Source: Limnohabitans sp. MORI2 (GTDB lineage: Bacteria > Pseudomonadota > Gammaproteobacteria > Burkholderiales > Burkholderiaceae_C). Taken from it: DNA of 64,000 bases. The stretch spans positions 1,178,001 through 1,242,000 of the forward strand of contig NZ_AP027058.1 of the NCBI RefSeq assembly GCF_027925025.1. Direction: 5' to 3'. How positions within the stretch are numbered: position 1 is the first letter of the stretch; every line of letters starts with the position of its first letter. This document shows, piece after piece, positions 8,699 through 19,164 of this stretch. Below the pieces are notes generated by a model. That model was not told the DNA's origin. It searched no databases and was given only the letters and a program-made list of their open reading frames with translations. A program made the translations under genes and the position numbers.

Positions 8699-9364
8699 AT
8701 GACCCTCAAGCTTTGCGGTTTCGCTGTCAGCAACTACTACAACAAGCTCAAAATTCAGCTGCTTGAAAAAGCCGTGCCGTTTGAGGAAGAACTCGTCTGG
8801 GTCATGCCAGCTTCGCCCGAGACCTTGCTGCGCTCGCCCATGGGCAAGGTGCCTTTTTTAGAAACACCACAGGGCTGTATCAGCGAATCTGCGGTATGCG
8901 CTGAATACATTGAGCAGGCTTACCCACATCACCCCTTGTTGCCTGCAGATCCGTTCAAGGCGGCCAAAGTGCGTGAAATCATCACCTACATTGATTTGCA
9001 TGTGGAGCTCGTGGCCCGAGAACTTTACCCAGAAGCTTTCTTTGGCGGCAAGGTTGATGATGCGGTCAAGACGCGTGTGCGCAAGCAACTCACCAAAGGT
9101 GTGGCGGGTTTGACCAAACTGCTGAAGTTCTCACCCTATGTGGCAGGAGACACCTTCACGCTGGCTGATTGCTCGGCCATCGTGAGCTTGCCCTTGGCTT
9201 CTCTTGCTTCCAAGTCCGTGCTTGGTGAAGATTTGTTAGCGCATTTGCCGATCAAAGCATATAGCCAGCAAATGGCCGAGCGTGCCTCGGTGCAAAAAGT
9301 CAACGAAGACAAAAAGGCTTGCATGGCCTTGATGGCCGAGCGCATGGCCAACAAGGGGCGCTAG
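8699..9364 (+). CDS. Glutathione S-transferase family protein
   Basis: The product has 221 residues from the ATG at 8699, preceded by GGAG with 8 bp spacing; an in-frame upstream start at 8681 is less likely. The N-terminal thioredoxin-like domain reads LKLCGFAVSNYYNKLKIQLL, with MGKVPFLETPQGCISESAVCAEYIE providing the cis-Pro loop and the glutathione-contacting ES pair. The C-terminal helical domain includes YVAGDTFTLADCSAIVSL, the usual N-capping/ADC segment. It is divergent from the shortened dehydrogenase gene and convergent with the 2-hydroxyacid dehydrogenase gene. No specific substrate can be assigned. Confidence 0.87.
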   Translation: MTLKLCGFAVSNYYNKLKIQLLEKAVPFEEELVWVMPASPETLLRSPMGKVPFLETPQGCISESAVCAEYIEQAYPHHPLLPADPFKAAKVREIITYIDLHVELVARELYPEAFFGGKVDDAVKTRVRKQLTKGVAGLTKLLKFSPYVAGDTFTLADCSAIVSLPLASLASKSVLGEDLLAHLPIKAYSQQMAERASVQKVNEDKKACMALMAERMANKGR

Positions 9365-9379
9365 ATCCGCAGGGGCTGA

Positions 9380-10387
9380 TCAGCGGCGTACTTGCAGTGC
9401 GCCAGGGTTGACGATGTTGGTGGGCGTACCCTTGATGAAGTTCACCACATTGTCAAACGCCGTGCCGAAATACAGCTCGTAGCTGTCTTGTTCCACGTAG
9501 CCAATGTGGGGCGTGCAAATGCAGTTTTCCAAACGCAGCAGCGCCTGGCCTTGCATGATGGGCTCACTCTCAAACACATCAATGGCGGCCATGCCTGGAC
9601 GTCCACGGTTGAGCGCGGTGATGAGCGCGTCGGGTTCAATCAACTCAGCACGAGAAGTGTTCACCAGCAATGCGGTGGGTTTCATGCGGGTTAAATCTGC
9701 AAGTTTCACGATGCCCCGTGTTTCGTCGACCAAACGCAAATTCAGCGACAACACATCACACTCTTCAAAAAACACCTCGCGTGAGGGGGCGACATTCAAG
9801 CCATCTTTGGCTGCACGTTCTCGCGAGGCTTCACTGCCCCACATCACCACGCGCATACCAAATGCTTTGCCGTAGCCGGCCAGCAGTTGACCAATCTTGC
9901 CGTAGCCCCAAATGCCGAGGGTTTTGCCGCGCAGCACTTGCCCCAAACCAAAGTTGGGGGGCATGGAGCCAGCTTTGAGCCCCGACTGCTGCCAAGCGCC
10001 GTGTTTGAGGTTGCTGATGTATTGAGGCAGGCGACGCATGGCTGCCATGATGAGTGCCCATGTCAATTCAGCGGGAGCGATAGGAGAGCCAGAACCTTCG
10101 GCCACAGCAATGCCGCGTTCGGTACAGGCTGCAATGTCGATGTGAGAGCCGGCCTTGCCGGTTTGGGAGATGAGTTTAAGCTTGGGGAGTTTGTCCAGCA
10201 GCTGACGGGTGATGTGGGTGCGTTCACGGATCAACACCAGCACTTCGGCATCACGCAGCCTGACAGACAACTGGCCAACGCCCTTGATGGTGTTGGTATA
10301 AACCTTAGCGGGATACGCTTCTAACTTGGACGCGCAATTGAGCTTGCGCACGACATCTTGGTAGTCGTCGAGGATGACAATATTCAT
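9380..10387 (-). CDS. D-2-hydroxyacid dehydrogenase family protein
   Basis: The 335-residue product has the two-domain architecture of NAD-dependent D-isomer 2-hydroxyacid dehydrogenases. The NAD-binding motif is GIWGYGKIGQLLAGYGKAFG (about residues 153-172). The catalytic Arg region is LVNTSRAELIEPDAL, the Glu lies in IDVFESEP, and the His in CTPHIGYVEQD. The N-terminal substrate domain begins MNIVILDDYQDVVRKL, typical of the broad-specificity group often labelled phosphoglycerate-dehydrogenase-like. It is a single gene between the GST and the small lexA-linked gene. The substrate is not determinable from sequence. Confidence 0.87.
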   Translation of the reverse strand: MNIVILDDYQDVVRKLNCASKLEAYPAKVYTNTIKGVGQLSVRLRDAEVLVLIRERTHITRQLLDKLPKLKLISQTGKAGSHIDIAACTERGIAVAEGSGSPIAPAELTWALIMAAMRRLPQYISNLKHGAWQQSGLKAGSMPPNFGLGQVLRGKTLGIWGYGKIGQLLAGYGKAFGMRVVMWGSEASRERAAKDGLNVAPSREVFFEECDVLSLNLRLVDETRGIVKLADLTRMKPTALLVNTSRAELIEPDALITALNRGRPGMAAIDVFESEPIMQGQALLRLENCICTPHIGYVEQDSYELYFGTAFDNVVNFIKGTPTNIVNPGALQVRR

Positions 10388-10445
10388 CCCTCAATTGTGC
10401 CTTGTGACACAGGCCCCACACGTGGCGTGAGGCCATAGATGTGCA

Positions 10446-10682
10446 TCAATGACGGTTTTCGAGTTCGGCCAAACGGTCTAGCTCAGCGCAGACATCGGCC
10501 ATGCGTCCAGAGATGACCATGCGCCCTGCTTGACTGCGGTGGTGTTGGGCTTCCATCACGCGTGCCACGCGCAATGGCAAAGGGCGAGGTGTGCTTTGCA
10601 AGGCTTGTGCTGGCATGAAGCCGCGAACAACGTTTTGCAGAGGGTTGAGGAGGCGATAAGCGCCGAAAAGTGCGAGGCTCAT
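10446..10682 (-). CDS. Small hypothetical protein downstream of lexA
   Basis: The predicted product has 78 residues, MSLALFGAYRLLNPLQNVV..., rich in Arg, Ala and Leu, and ends in an amphipathic helix (MADVCAELDRLAELENRH). The start lies 13 bp after the lexA stop, with the purine-rich AAAGAAAG just upstream, so it is probably cotranscribed with lexA and thus SOS-regulated. No domain is recognised. In many bacteria the gene after lexA is a small SOS protein (sulA or imuA types), but the resemblance is positional only. It could also be a spurious frame in a GC-rich stretch. Confidence 0.5.
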   Translation of the reverse strand: MSLALFGAYRLLNPLQNVVRGFMPAQALQSTPRPLPLRVARVMEAQHHRSQAGRMVISGRMADVCAELDRLAELENRH

Positions 10683-10695
10683 GGTCGTTCTTTCT

Positions 10696-11352
10696 TTACA
10701 TCATCATGGTGTTACGGATGAGGCCAACGGCCAAACCCTCAATTTCAAAAGGCTCACCAGGCTCGACCACAATCGTTTTGAAGTCGGGGTTCTCGGCAAG
10801 CAGCTCAATGTGGCTGGCGGTTTTGCGAAAGCGCTTGACGGTCACGTCTTCGCCCAAACGTGCCACCACGATTTGGCCGTTCTTGGCGTCGCGGGTGGAT
10901 TGCACGGCCAACAAGTCGCCATCCATGATGCCTGCGTCGCGCATGGACATGCCGCGCACACGCAGCAAGTAGTCAGGCTTGCGGGCAAACAGGCTGCTTT
11001 CGACAAAGTAGGTTTGATCGACATGCTCTTGTGCCAAGATGGGGGAGCCAGCCGCGACGCGACCCACCAAGGGCAATGAAAAACCAGAAGGCGAGGCGCT
11101 GAAAGTGTTGTCTTGGTAGCTGCGTGTGTTGCCACCTTTGAGGCGAATGCCACGAGAAGTGCCACTGACTAGCTCGATGGCACCTTTGCGGGCCAAGGCT
11201 TGTAAGTGTTCTTCGGCCGCGTTAGCCGACTTGAAACCCAGCTCGGCGGCAATTTCAGCACGGGTGGGGGGCGAACCGGTGTTGGCAATGGCAGACTGGA
11301 TGAGTTCCAGAATCTGTTGCTGACGGGCGGTGAGTTTGGGCATTTCAATCAT
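10696..11352 (-). CDS. lexA: LexA SOS repressor
   Basis: From the ATG at 11352 the protein has 218 residues. The N-terminal winged-helix domain is [16 protein letters not shown] ... [23 protein letters not shown] ... [17 protein letters not shown]. Its self-cleavage site is the Ala-Gly in GRVAAGSPI. The latent protease domain carries the Ser in [13 protein letters not shown] and the Lys in DVTVKRF. A longer reading from 11457 would overlap the two operator boxes and is not needed. The protein represses DNA-damage genes and cleaves itself on RecA filaments. Two LexA boxes lie upstream (11393-11427), so it is autoregulated. It is head-to-head with the asparaginase gene. Confidence 0.96.
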   Translation of the reverse strand: MIEMPKLTARQQQILELIQSAIANTGSPPTRAEIAAELGFKSANAAEEHLQALARKGAIELVSGTSRGIRLKGGNTRSYQDNTFSASPSGFSLPLVGRVAAGSPILAQEHVDQTYFVESSLFARKPDYLLRVRGMSMRDAGIMDGDLLAVQSTRDAKNGQIVVARLGEDVTVKRFRKTASHIELLAENPDFKTIVVEPGEPFEIEGLAVGLIRNTMMM

Positions 11353-11392
11353 CGGTTCGACTCCTGCACAATGTGTGTCTTGAGGGATGTAC

Positions 11393-11427
11393 CTGTTTGC
11401 ACATCCAGTAACTGTATTTTTAACCAG
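11393..11427. promoter_or_regulatory. Two tandem LexA (SOS) boxes between lexA and the asparaginase gene
   Basis: Two sites fit the CTG-N10-CAG consensus: CTGTTTGCACATCCAG at 11393-11408 and CTGTATTTTTAACCAG at 11412-11427. They are 19 bp apart, close to two helical turns, and start 41 bp upstream of the lexA ATG. Tandem boxes are the usual arrangement for lexA autoregulation. The second box ends only 20 bp before the divergent asparaginase ATG at 11448, so LexA could also block that promoter. Confidence 0.85.
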
Positions 11428-11447
11428 CTTTTTGAGTTTTGCAAGCC

Positions 11448-12353
11448 ATGAATGCAAAAAAAACTAAAAAAATCGTTGTTTTAGCCACAGGCGGCACCAT
11501 TGCGGGCTTGGCCAGCGATGCGCAACAGCCCCAAAACTACACGGCGGGCCAAGTGGCCGTGGAGGATTTGTTGCATGGTGTACAACCCAGCGGCTTTGAG
11601 GTACTGAGCGAGCAGGTGGCCCAAATCGACAGCAAAGACATGTCGTTTGCAGTGTGGCAAAGCTTGCTTAGCCGCTTGGCGCACTGGTTGGCGCAAGACG
11701 ATGTGCAGGGCGTTGTCATTACCCACGGCACCGATACGCTGGAAGAAACTGCGTATTTTTTGCAAACGGTGTTGCACCCCGCTAAGCCAGTGGCACTGAC
11801 CTGCGCCATGCTGCCCGCCAATGCCCCCGACAGCGATGGCCCTGCCAACTTGCAAGACGCATTGGCGTGGGTGCAAAAGCCAGCAGCCAAAGGTGTGACC
11901 GTGGTGTGTGCAGGCCAAGTGCATGCGGGCGATGCAGTGCAAAAAAGCCATAGCCATCAGCGCAACCCATTCACCTCACAAGCGTTGGGTGCCCATCCGC
12001 AATCTTTGCAAGTGCCAACCGTGGCTCAGGTGTTAGCCTGCAAAGCTTGGCCGCGCGTGGAGTTGGTGCTCAACCATGCAGGTGCCGATGGTCGTACGGT
12101 GCGTGCCTTGATGGCCCACGATGCACCTCAAGGTTGGGTCGTGGCTGGCACTGGCAATGGCACTTTGCACCAAGATCTGCAAGCCGCATTGCTAGAGGCG
12201 CAAAAGCAGGGCGCACAAGTGCTGCGTGTCTCGCGCTGCGCCTGGGGTGGCGTGCAAACGCGTGATGCCGATGTATTTCCCCATGCAGGGGTGCTGACCG
12301 CTGTGCAAGCGCGTGTGGCGTTGCTGTTGAACCTCATTGCTCAGCAAGCTTAA
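11448..12353 (+). CDS. L-asparaginase (asparaginase/glutaminase family)
   Basis: The product has 301 residues from the ATG at 11448. Family motifs are intact: [13 protein letters not shown] with the nucleophilic Thr, the second active-site segment [17 protein letters not shown] with Thr-Asp, and [17 protein letters not shown]. No signal peptide is present, so the enzyme should be cytosolic, hydrolysing asparagine to aspartate and ammonia. It is divergent from lexA, and the SOS boxes sit within its presumed promoter. A strong hairpin terminator follows (12431-12450). Confidence 0.92.
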   Translation: MNAKKTKKIVVLATGGTIAGLASDAQQPQNYTAGQVAVEDLLHGVQPSGFEVLSEQVAQIDSKDMSFAVWQSLLSRLAHWLAQDDVQGVVITHGTDTLEETAYFLQTVLHPAKPVALTCAMLPANAPDSDGPANLQDALAWVQKPAAKGVTVVCAGQVHAGDAVQKSHSHQRNPFTSQALGAHPQSLQVPTVAQVLACKAWPRVELVLNHAGADGRTVRALMAHDAPQGWVVAGTGNGTLHQDLQAALLEAQKQGAQVLRVSRCAWGGVQTRDADVFPHAGVLTAVQARVALLLNLIAQQA

Positions 12354-12430
12354 GTAAAGCAAGCCACGGCACACAGATGGCTCAACAAACGCCACGAGCC
12401 TGAGCCATTCATCAAGTCAGCCATAAAAAA

Positions 12431-12457
12431 AGCCGCTCTACAGAGCGGCTTTTCTTT
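12431..12457. terminator. Bidirectional rho-independent terminator
   Basis: An inverted repeat AGCCGCTC-TACA-GAGCGGCT at 12431-12450 is flanked by an A-run before and TTTTCTTT after. It lies between the convergent asparaginase (ends 12353) and adk (ends 12481) genes and can serve both. Confidence 0.85.
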
Positions 12458-12480
12458 GCAAGCGTGATGCTTGACGCGAA

Positions 12481-13982
<1,502 letters not shown>

Positions 13983-13983
13983 C

Positions 13984-14169
13984 TCAGGCGGCTTCCAACT
14001 CTGCGTCGGTCAGGGGGCGCGCTTCGTTTTCAAGCAACACAGGAATGCCATCGCGAATGGGGTAAGCCAAGCGGGCACTGCGCGAGACGAGTTCTTGCGT
14101 GTCGCGTTTGAATTCCAAGGGGCCTTTGGTCACGGGGCAGACCAAGAGTTCAAGCAGTTTGTTGTCCAT
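13984..14169 (-). CDS. Trm112/YcaR-family small protein
   Basis: The product has 61 residues from the ATG at 14169: [20 protein letters not shown]..., with [11 protein letters not shown] and [18 protein letters not shown] characteristic of the Trm112 (UPF0434, YcaR-like) family. Only one Cys of the usual zinc-ribbon pair remains, as in many bacterial members. The start overlaps the end of lpxK by 20 bp, so translation is probably coupled. Its role in bacteria is uncertain; location with lpxK and kdsB is conserved. Confidence 0.9.
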   Translation of the reverse strand: MDNKLLELLVCPVTKGPLEFKRDTQELVSRSARLAYPIRDGIPVLLENEARPLTDAELEAA

Positions 14170-15271
14170 GGGGTGATGATAACTTTGCGCGTTGTGCGTC
14201 AGCGAGGTGCTGGTCAATCGCAGCCAAGAGCGCATTGGGTAAGGTGGTTTGCAGTGGGACAGCCCATGCCTTGGGGTGACGCGCCCAGAGCTTGACCGCG
14301 TCTTTTTCGGTGCACAGCACGTCGCCTTGTGTTGCGTCAATGTGTAGGTCTTGTAGATTGGCGTGATCGGCAAGCGCCTGGGTATGCACCACATTCAACC
14401 CTTGTTCGCGCAGCATGGCAAAAAACACCTCAGGTTTGGCAATGCCGGCCAAGGCTTGCACGGGGGTATCCCACCAGCTGCTGAGCGATCGCTGGCTGCC
14501 ATCGGCTTGCAGTGCATGGTCAGCCAAGTGCCGTTCAATGGCAAACTCGTTCGGTCCAGCCTCGCCTGAGCGCTTGACCACCAAACAGGGCACTTCTTGG
14601 CCTGATGAAGCCGAACGCAAAGGCTTGCGTGGCCAAGCCTCGCGCAACGGGCCTGCGGGCAGCAAGTGGCCGTTACCAACGCCGCGTTCGTCAAACACAC
14701 ACAGCTCCAAGTCGCGATCCAGCGCCAAGTGCTGCAAGCCATCGTCACACACCAACACTTGCACATCAGGGTGCAATGACAACAGAGCTTGACCTGCATC
14801 CACGCGGCTGACGCCCACAAACACAGGCACTTGGCAACGACGGGCCATCAGCAAAGGTTCATCGCCCACGTTGTCTGGGTTACTGCTCGGCGTGACGGCT
14901 AAGGTGCTCGATGTTTTGCGGCCGTAGCCACGCGAGAGCACACCCACGCGCCAGCCTTGTGCTTTCAAGTGCTGAACCACCGCGATGGTGATGGGCGTTT
15001 TGCCCACACCGCCGACCATCACATTGCCCACCACGATGACGGGCACAGGCAAGGTGTGTGTGCTGTAAAAACCGTGTTGGTAGAGTGCGCGGCGAACGCT
15101 CACCAAGCCCGCAAACACCCAACTGACAGGGCGCAGCAGAAGGGACAAAAACTGACCCAAGGGCTGATTTTTCCAGCTAGATGGCGCGTTCCAAGCTTGG
15201 AAGAGTGCGTGTGTCAGCTTGTGCTTCAGACCCTGTGTCTGAGTGTCGCCCAAGTTGCTTGCGTGGCTCAT
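14150..15271 (-). CDS. lpxK: Tetraacyldisaccharide 4'-kinase
   Basis: The product has 373 residues from the ATG at 15271 (MSHASNLGD); a TTG 15 bp upstream would overlap the exbD stop. It phosphorylates the lipid A disaccharide at the inner membrane. Features are the N-terminal membrane-associated helix ([20 protein letters not shown]), the P-loop [43 protein letters not shown], and C-terminal [12 protein letters not shown]. The N-terminus is about 25 residues longer than in E. coli LpxK. The gene sits between exbD and the Trm112-like gene in an envelope operon. Confidence 0.95.
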   Translation of the reverse strand: MSHASNLGDTQTQGLKHKLTHALFQAWNAPSSWKNQPLGQFLSLLLRPVSWVFAGLVSVRRALYQHGFYSTHTLPVPVIVVGNVMVGGVGKTPITIAVVQHLKAQGWRVGVLSRGYGRKTSSTLAVTPSSNPDNVGDEPLLMARRCQVPVFVGVSRVDAGQALLSLHPDVQVLVCDDGLQHLALDRDLELCVFDERGVGNGHLLPAGPLREAWPRKPLRSASSGQEVPCLVVKRSGEAGPNEFAIERHLADHALQADGSQRSLSSWWDTPVQALAGIAKPEVFFAMLREQGLNVVHTQALADHANLQDLHIDATQGDVLCTEKDAVKLWARHPKAWAVPLQTTLPNALLAAIDQHLADAQRAKLSSPHGQQTA

Positions 15272-15282
15272 GGGCGCGAGCC

Positions 15283-15708
15283 TCAATCGGCCTTGCCGCC
15301 AGACGACTGCGCTGCGAAGGTGAGTTGGTTCAAACCGTTGCGGCGGGCGGCTTCCATCACCATCATCACCGATTGGTGGCTGGCTTGTGCATCCGCACTG
15401 ATGATGATCATGGGACTTTCAATGCTTTGGGTGGCTTGTGCCAACGCTTGGATTAAGCCTTGCACATCACGCGTGTTCACCAAGTTGCGGTTCACGCTGA
15501 ATGCACCTTCGCTGCTGATGGACACAATCACCTCATGCGGGTATTCTTTAGGCGCTGCTGCATCCGCCACGGGCAAGTTCAGCTGCATTTCTGTGAACTT
15601 GCTGTAGGTGGTGGAGAGCATCAAAAATATCACAACCACCAACAAAATGTCGATGAACGGGATCAGGTTGATCTCGGGTTCTGGGCTCTTGTCGCGATGA
15701 AATTTCAT
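15283..15708 (-). CDS. exbD: ExbD/TolR-family biopolymer transport protein
   Basis: The 141-residue product has a short cytosolic tail (MKFHRDKSPEPEIN), one membrane helix containing the proton-conducting Asp (LIPFIDILLVVVIFLML), and a periplasmic domain with SISSEGAFSVNRNLV. It pairs with the ExbB-like protein encoded 18 bp upstream to couple proton flow to TonB- or Tol-type energy transduction. No tonB is adjacent. The distinction from TolR rests on the neighbour and the lpxK linkage common in betaproteobacteria. Confidence 0.9.
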   Translation of the reverse strand: MKFHRDKSPEPEINLIPFIDILLVVVIFLMLSTTYSKFTEMQLNLPVADAAAPKEYPHEVIVSISSEGAFSVNRNLVNTRDVQGLIQALAQATQSIESPMIIISADAQASHQSVMMVMEAARRNGLNQLTFAAQSSGGKAD

Positions 15709-15726
15709 GGCTTATTTGGCCGCCTG

Positions 15727-16353
15727 TTATTTCAAACGTGCGCGCATAGCGAGCAAGTGACGTGCAAAACGCTCGGCATCGAGCTCTAAGCCCAGCACAT
15801 ATGCATCCACGCGACCGCGCAGGTAGCGCCAAAACATCAAGGCTGGAATGGCGATGATCAAACCAAATGCCGTGTTGTACAGCGCTATTGAAATACCTTG
15901 CGCCAGTTGCACCGGGTTGCTGGTGCCAGGGGCTTGCGAGCCAAAAATGTCAATCATGCCAATCACCGTGCCCAGCAAACCTAGCAACGGGGCGGCTGAA
16001 GCGATGGTGGCCAAGGCCACCAAGTACTTTTCTAATTCGTGCGCCGCTTTACGGCCAGCAGACTCCATGCTTGAACGCAGGTCTTCAGCGCTGATGAGCG
16101 GCTCATCCTTCATGGCATGCAGGCCTGACGCCAGTACACGGCCCAACACCGAGTTGTGGTGGAGTTGCTGCATGGCCTCCTCAGAGGGGAGATTGTTCTG
16201 CGAGGCTTTGAGTGCTTGGTCCAACAAGCCCTCGGGTGCCACCAAGTGTGGACGCAGGCTCATCAACCGCTCGATGACCAACGCCAAAGCCAAAATCGAG
16301 CAAATCAACAAAGGCCAAATCGGCCAACCTGCCGCTTGTATGATGGTGAACAA
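15727..16353 (-). CDS. exbB: ExbB/MotA/TolQ-family proton channel protein
   Basis: Three membrane helices are visible: IIQAAGWPIWPLLICSILALALVIE at the N-terminus, then LATIASAAPLLGLLGTVIGMI, then IALYNTAFGLIIAIPALMFW. The start is unusual. No ATG is available; the TTG at 16353 gives the common family N-terminus MFTIIQAAGWP and has GGGAG 8 bp upstream. A TTG at 16386 would add 11 residues. From 16353 the protein has 208 residues. It forms the pentameric channel with ExbD. Confidence 0.9.
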   Translation of the reverse strand: MFTIIQAAGWPIWPLLICSILALALVIERLMSLRPHLVAPEGLLDQALKASQNNLPSEEAMQQLHHNSVLGRVLASGLHAMKDEPLISAEDLRSSMESAGRKAAHELEKYLVALATIASAAPLLGLLGTVIGMIDIFGSQAPGTSNPVQLAQGISIALYNTAFGLIIAIPALMFWRYLRGRVDAYVLGLELDAERFARHLLAMRARLK

Positions 16354-16605
16354 AGCCAACACTCCCGAGAATTTTTGTGAAGCCAATTATGGCTCAGCCA
16401 CCCATCCACATCATCTGTGGATAACTTTGGGGATAAGCTTTGTTCCCACCCTCCAGATCCCGCATGAATCGGGCGATTGAACAAATTGACCGAAAATTGA
16501 GCGCAAAAAAACTTATATAAATCAATAACTTGCTACGTGGATTCGTGATTTTGTTGATTTGTTGTTTAATTTAATAGAGAAATATTTTTTGTGGATGAGT
16601 CGTCA

Positions 16606-17889
16606 ATGACAAGCCCTGAATCGCTAGGTTTGACGCCCCGTATATGGGCAGTTGGTGCGCTATGCCGCGCCATTGCTGATAGTTTGGATGCGCGTTTTAA
16701 CCCTGTCGCCGTTCGGGGGGAGATTTCTGGCTTCACGCGGGCGGCCAGCGGTCATTGCTACTTCACCCTCAAGGACGCAAGCGGGCAGTTGCGTTGTGCC
16801 ATGTTCAAGCGCGCTGCGCAAATGCTTGACTTTCGCCCTGTGGACGGCGAACTCGTCGAAATCAAGGGCCGTTTAGGTGTATATGAGCCGCGTGGCGAAC
16901 TGCAAATGGTGGTCGAACACATGCGCCGTGCAGGGCAGGGTGCGTGGTTTGAGCAGTTCCTCCAACTCAAAGCCAAGCTCGAAGCCGAAGGCCTGTTTGA
17001 TGCCGAGCGCAAGCGCCCCATCAAAACCATGCCGCGTGGCATTGGCGTGGTCACCTCACTCGGTGCTGCTGCCTTGCACGACGTAGCCACAGCCTTGCAG
17101 CGCCGTGTGCCGCACATTCCCGTGGTACTCGCGCCGTCCCTGGTGCAAGGGCCAGATGCGCCCCCCACCTTGGTTCAAGCCTTACAGCAACTCAGCCAGC
17201 AGTCCGACATTGACGTGATCTTGTTGGTCCGTGGCGGCGGTTCGATGGAAGACCTGTGGGCTTTCAACGACGAAAACCTCGCCCGCGCCATCGTCCACAG
17301 TCCCGTGCCCATCATCAGTGGCGTGGGCCATGAAACCGACTTCACCATTGCCGATTTCTGCGCCGATCTGCGCGCCCCCACGCCCACCGCCGCCGCCGAA
17401 ATGTGCGCCGTGCCGCAAGCTGAACTGTTGTCCAACCTTCAGTTGTGGGGCAGCGCCTTGCAAACCATCGCACACCGCCAGCTCGACACCCAAGAGCAAC
17501 GCCTAGACCGAGCCCAAGCTCGCTTGGGGCGCCCATCTGAAGGGCTTAATACCGAAAAAATGCAGCTCTTGCGCCTGCAGCAGCGCTTGGGCCAAGCCAT
17601 GCAAAATCGCACCCAGCGCTGTCACAACGAGTTGGCCAACTTGGCCAGTGGCTTGGCCCGTGGTGTGCAACAAACCCCAGCCACGGCCCGCGAACGGTTG
17701 CACCGTGCTGAACTGCGCTTACAGCTGCTCGACCCTCAACTTGTGCTGCAGCGCGGCTTCGCGTGGCTCAGCAATGCCGATGGGCAAGCGGTCACATCAG
17801 TGGCGCAAACGCAGGCAGGCCAAGACCTGCAAGCAACCCTTGCCGATGGTGTGGTTGATTTGCGGGTTAAGCCAAGCCATCACATTTAG
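16606..17889 (+). CDS. xseA: Exodeoxyribonuclease VII large subunit
   Basis: The product has 427 residues from the ATG at 16606; a GTG at 16591 would add 5. It degrades single-stranded DNA with the XseB subunit, which is not in this window. The N-terminal OB-fold contains [22 protein letters not shown]. The catalytic domain follows with [37 protein letters not shown] and [15 protein letters not shown], and the C-terminal part is a long coiled coil. The intergenic region with exbB (16387-16590) is AT-rich and must carry divergent promoters, but I could not pick a convincing pair of boxes. Confidence 0.94.
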   Translation: MTSPESLGLTPRIWAVGALCRAIADSLDARFNPVAVRGEISGFTRAASGHCYFTLKDASGQLRCAMFKRAAQMLDFRPVDGELVEIKGRLGVYEPRGELQMVVEHMRRAGQGAWFEQFLQLKAKLEAEGLFDAERKRPIKTMPRGIGVVTSLGAAALHDVATALQRRVPHIPVVLAPSLVQGPDAPPTLVQALQQLSQQSDIDVILLVRGGGSMEDLWAFNDENLARAIVHSPVPIISGVGHETDFTIADFCADLRAPTPTAAAEMCAVPQAELLSNLQLWGSALQTIAHRQLDTQEQRLDRAQARLGRPSEGLNTEKMQLLRLQQRLGQAMQNRTQRCHNELANLASGLARGVQQTPATARERLHRAELRLQLLDPQLVLQRGFAWLSNADGQAVTSVAQTQAGQDLQATLADGVVDLRVKPSHHI

Positions 17890-17935
17890 TTTCTACAATC
17901 ACGCCACTTTTTCAAAAACCACCACAGAGGACCAC

Positions 17936-18517
17936 ATGGAACACACCTTGCCCGCATTGCCTTATGCCATCGACGCTTTGGCCCCTCACTACTCCAAAGA
18001 AACCTTGGAGTTCCACCACGGCAAGCACCACAACGCCTACGTTGTGAACCTCAACAACCTGCAAAAAGGCACTGAGTTCGAAGGCATGGCCCTCGAAGAA
18101 ATCGTCAAGAAGTCCAGCGGTGGCATCTACAACAACGCCGCCCAAATCTGGAACCACACCTTCTTCTGGAACTGCATGAAGCCCCAAGGCGGCGGCGAGC
18201 CCACAGGCGCTTTGGCTGCAGCCATCAACGCCAAATTCGGCAGCTACGCTTCGTTCAAAGAAGCCTTCGTCAAAAGCGCCGTGGGCAACTTTGGTTCGGG
18301 CTGGACATGGTTGGTTAAAAAGGCCGACGGCTCGGTCGACATCGTCAACATGGGCGCCGCTGGCACACCTTTGACCACTGGCGACAAAGCCTTGTTGACT
18401 GTGGACGTGTGGGAACACGCTTACTACATCGACTACCGCAACCTGCGCCCCAAGTTTGTTGAGACTTTCCTCGATCACTTGGTGAACTGGTCTTTTGCTG
18501 AAAGCAACTTCGCTTAA
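17936..18517 (+). CDS. sodB: Superoxide dismutase, iron type
   Basis: The product has 193 residues from the ATG at 17936, preceded by AGAGGA. The metal ligands are visible: His in [13 protein letters not shown], His in [11 protein letters not shown], then Asp and His in [13 protein letters not shown]. The Gln in NNAAQIWNH and the GGGEPTG segment mark the iron type. It is cytosolic and converts superoxide to peroxide and oxygen. A strong hairpin follows at 18558-18585. Confidence 0.96.
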   Translation: MEHTLPALPYAIDALAPHYSKETLEFHHGKHHNAYVVNLNNLQKGTEFEGMALEEIVKKSSGGIYNNAAQIWNHTFFWNCMKPQGGGEPTGALAAAINAKFGSYASFKEAFVKSAVGNFGSGWTWLVKKADGSVDIVNMGAAGTPLTTGDKALLTVDVWEHAYYIDYRNLRPKFVETFLDHLVNWSFAESNFA

Positions 18518-18557
18518 TTCACCGTAAGACTTCGGGCTGTGTGGCTCGTTGAAACGC

Positions 18558-18585
18558 AAAAAGCCGCCCATCTGGGCGGCTTTTT
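18558..18585. terminator. Bidirectional rho-independent terminator after sodB
   Basis: A perfect inverted repeat with 13-nt arms (AAAAAGCCGCCCA / TGGGCGGCTTTTT) and a minimal TC centre spans 18558-18585. It lies between convergent sodB and the DUF192 gene and can terminate both. Confidence 0.9.
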
Positions 18586-18630
18586 CGTAGGTGAGTGCAG
18601 TGGCTCTCGGCTTTGGCGCTGGGGCCACCC

Positions 18631-19074
18631 TTAGGGTTTAAACGCTACGCCACTCAATCGGCTACCTGCCTTCAGTCCTTTTTTGGCAAACCAGCCTTGA
18701 TGCATTTCCAGCACAAAACGCACAGGCTTTTCGGAGCAGTGTGAGTCCGTCGTTTGGGGCTTCATGTCTGCCAAGTTGACGATGGTCCCGTCATCGGCCA
18801 CAAAAGCGGCGGTGAGAGGCAAGATGGTGTTCTTCATCCAAAAGCATTGCGTGGCCGGTTGCTCAAACACAAACAACATGCCTTCGTGCTGAGGCATTTC
18901 TTTGCGAAACATCAAGCCTATATTGCGTTGCTCGGGCGTTTGCGCCACTTGCGTGTCGATTTGGTACATGCCCGCTTGCAGCTTGATGCGGGGAAGATTG
19001 GTTTGCGGCGTGTCTTGGGCCCAAGCTGAGAAAGCCAAAGACGATAAGAGGAGGGTAAGCAGTGCACGTTTCAT
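18631..19074 (-). CDS. DUF192-family exported protein
   Basis: The 147-residue product has a signal peptide (MKRALLTLLLSSLAFSAWA, then QDT). The DUF192 domain is recognisable: VAQTPEQRNIGLMFRKEM, GMLFVFEQPATQCFWMKNT, LPLTAAFVADDGTIVNLADM, and a C-terminal VLEMHQGWFAKKGLKAGSRL. The family is widespread in the periplasm and has no agreed function. The gene is divergent from icd with about 90 bp between starts. Confidence 0.9.
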   Translation of the reverse strand: MKRALLTLLLSSLAFSAWAQDTPQTNLPRIKLQAGMYQIDTQVAQTPEQRNIGLMFRKEMPQHEGMLFVFEQPATQCFWMKNTILPLTAAFVADDGTIVNLADMKPQTTDSHCSEKPVRFVLEMHQGWFAKKGLKAGSRLSGVAFKP

Positions 19075-19164
19075 GTAGACGACTGTAGCGCAAGGTCAGA
19101 ATAGGCCTGCAAGCGCTGGCTAGAATCGAAAGAGAAACGCTCACCACCACAGGAATCTTCATTC

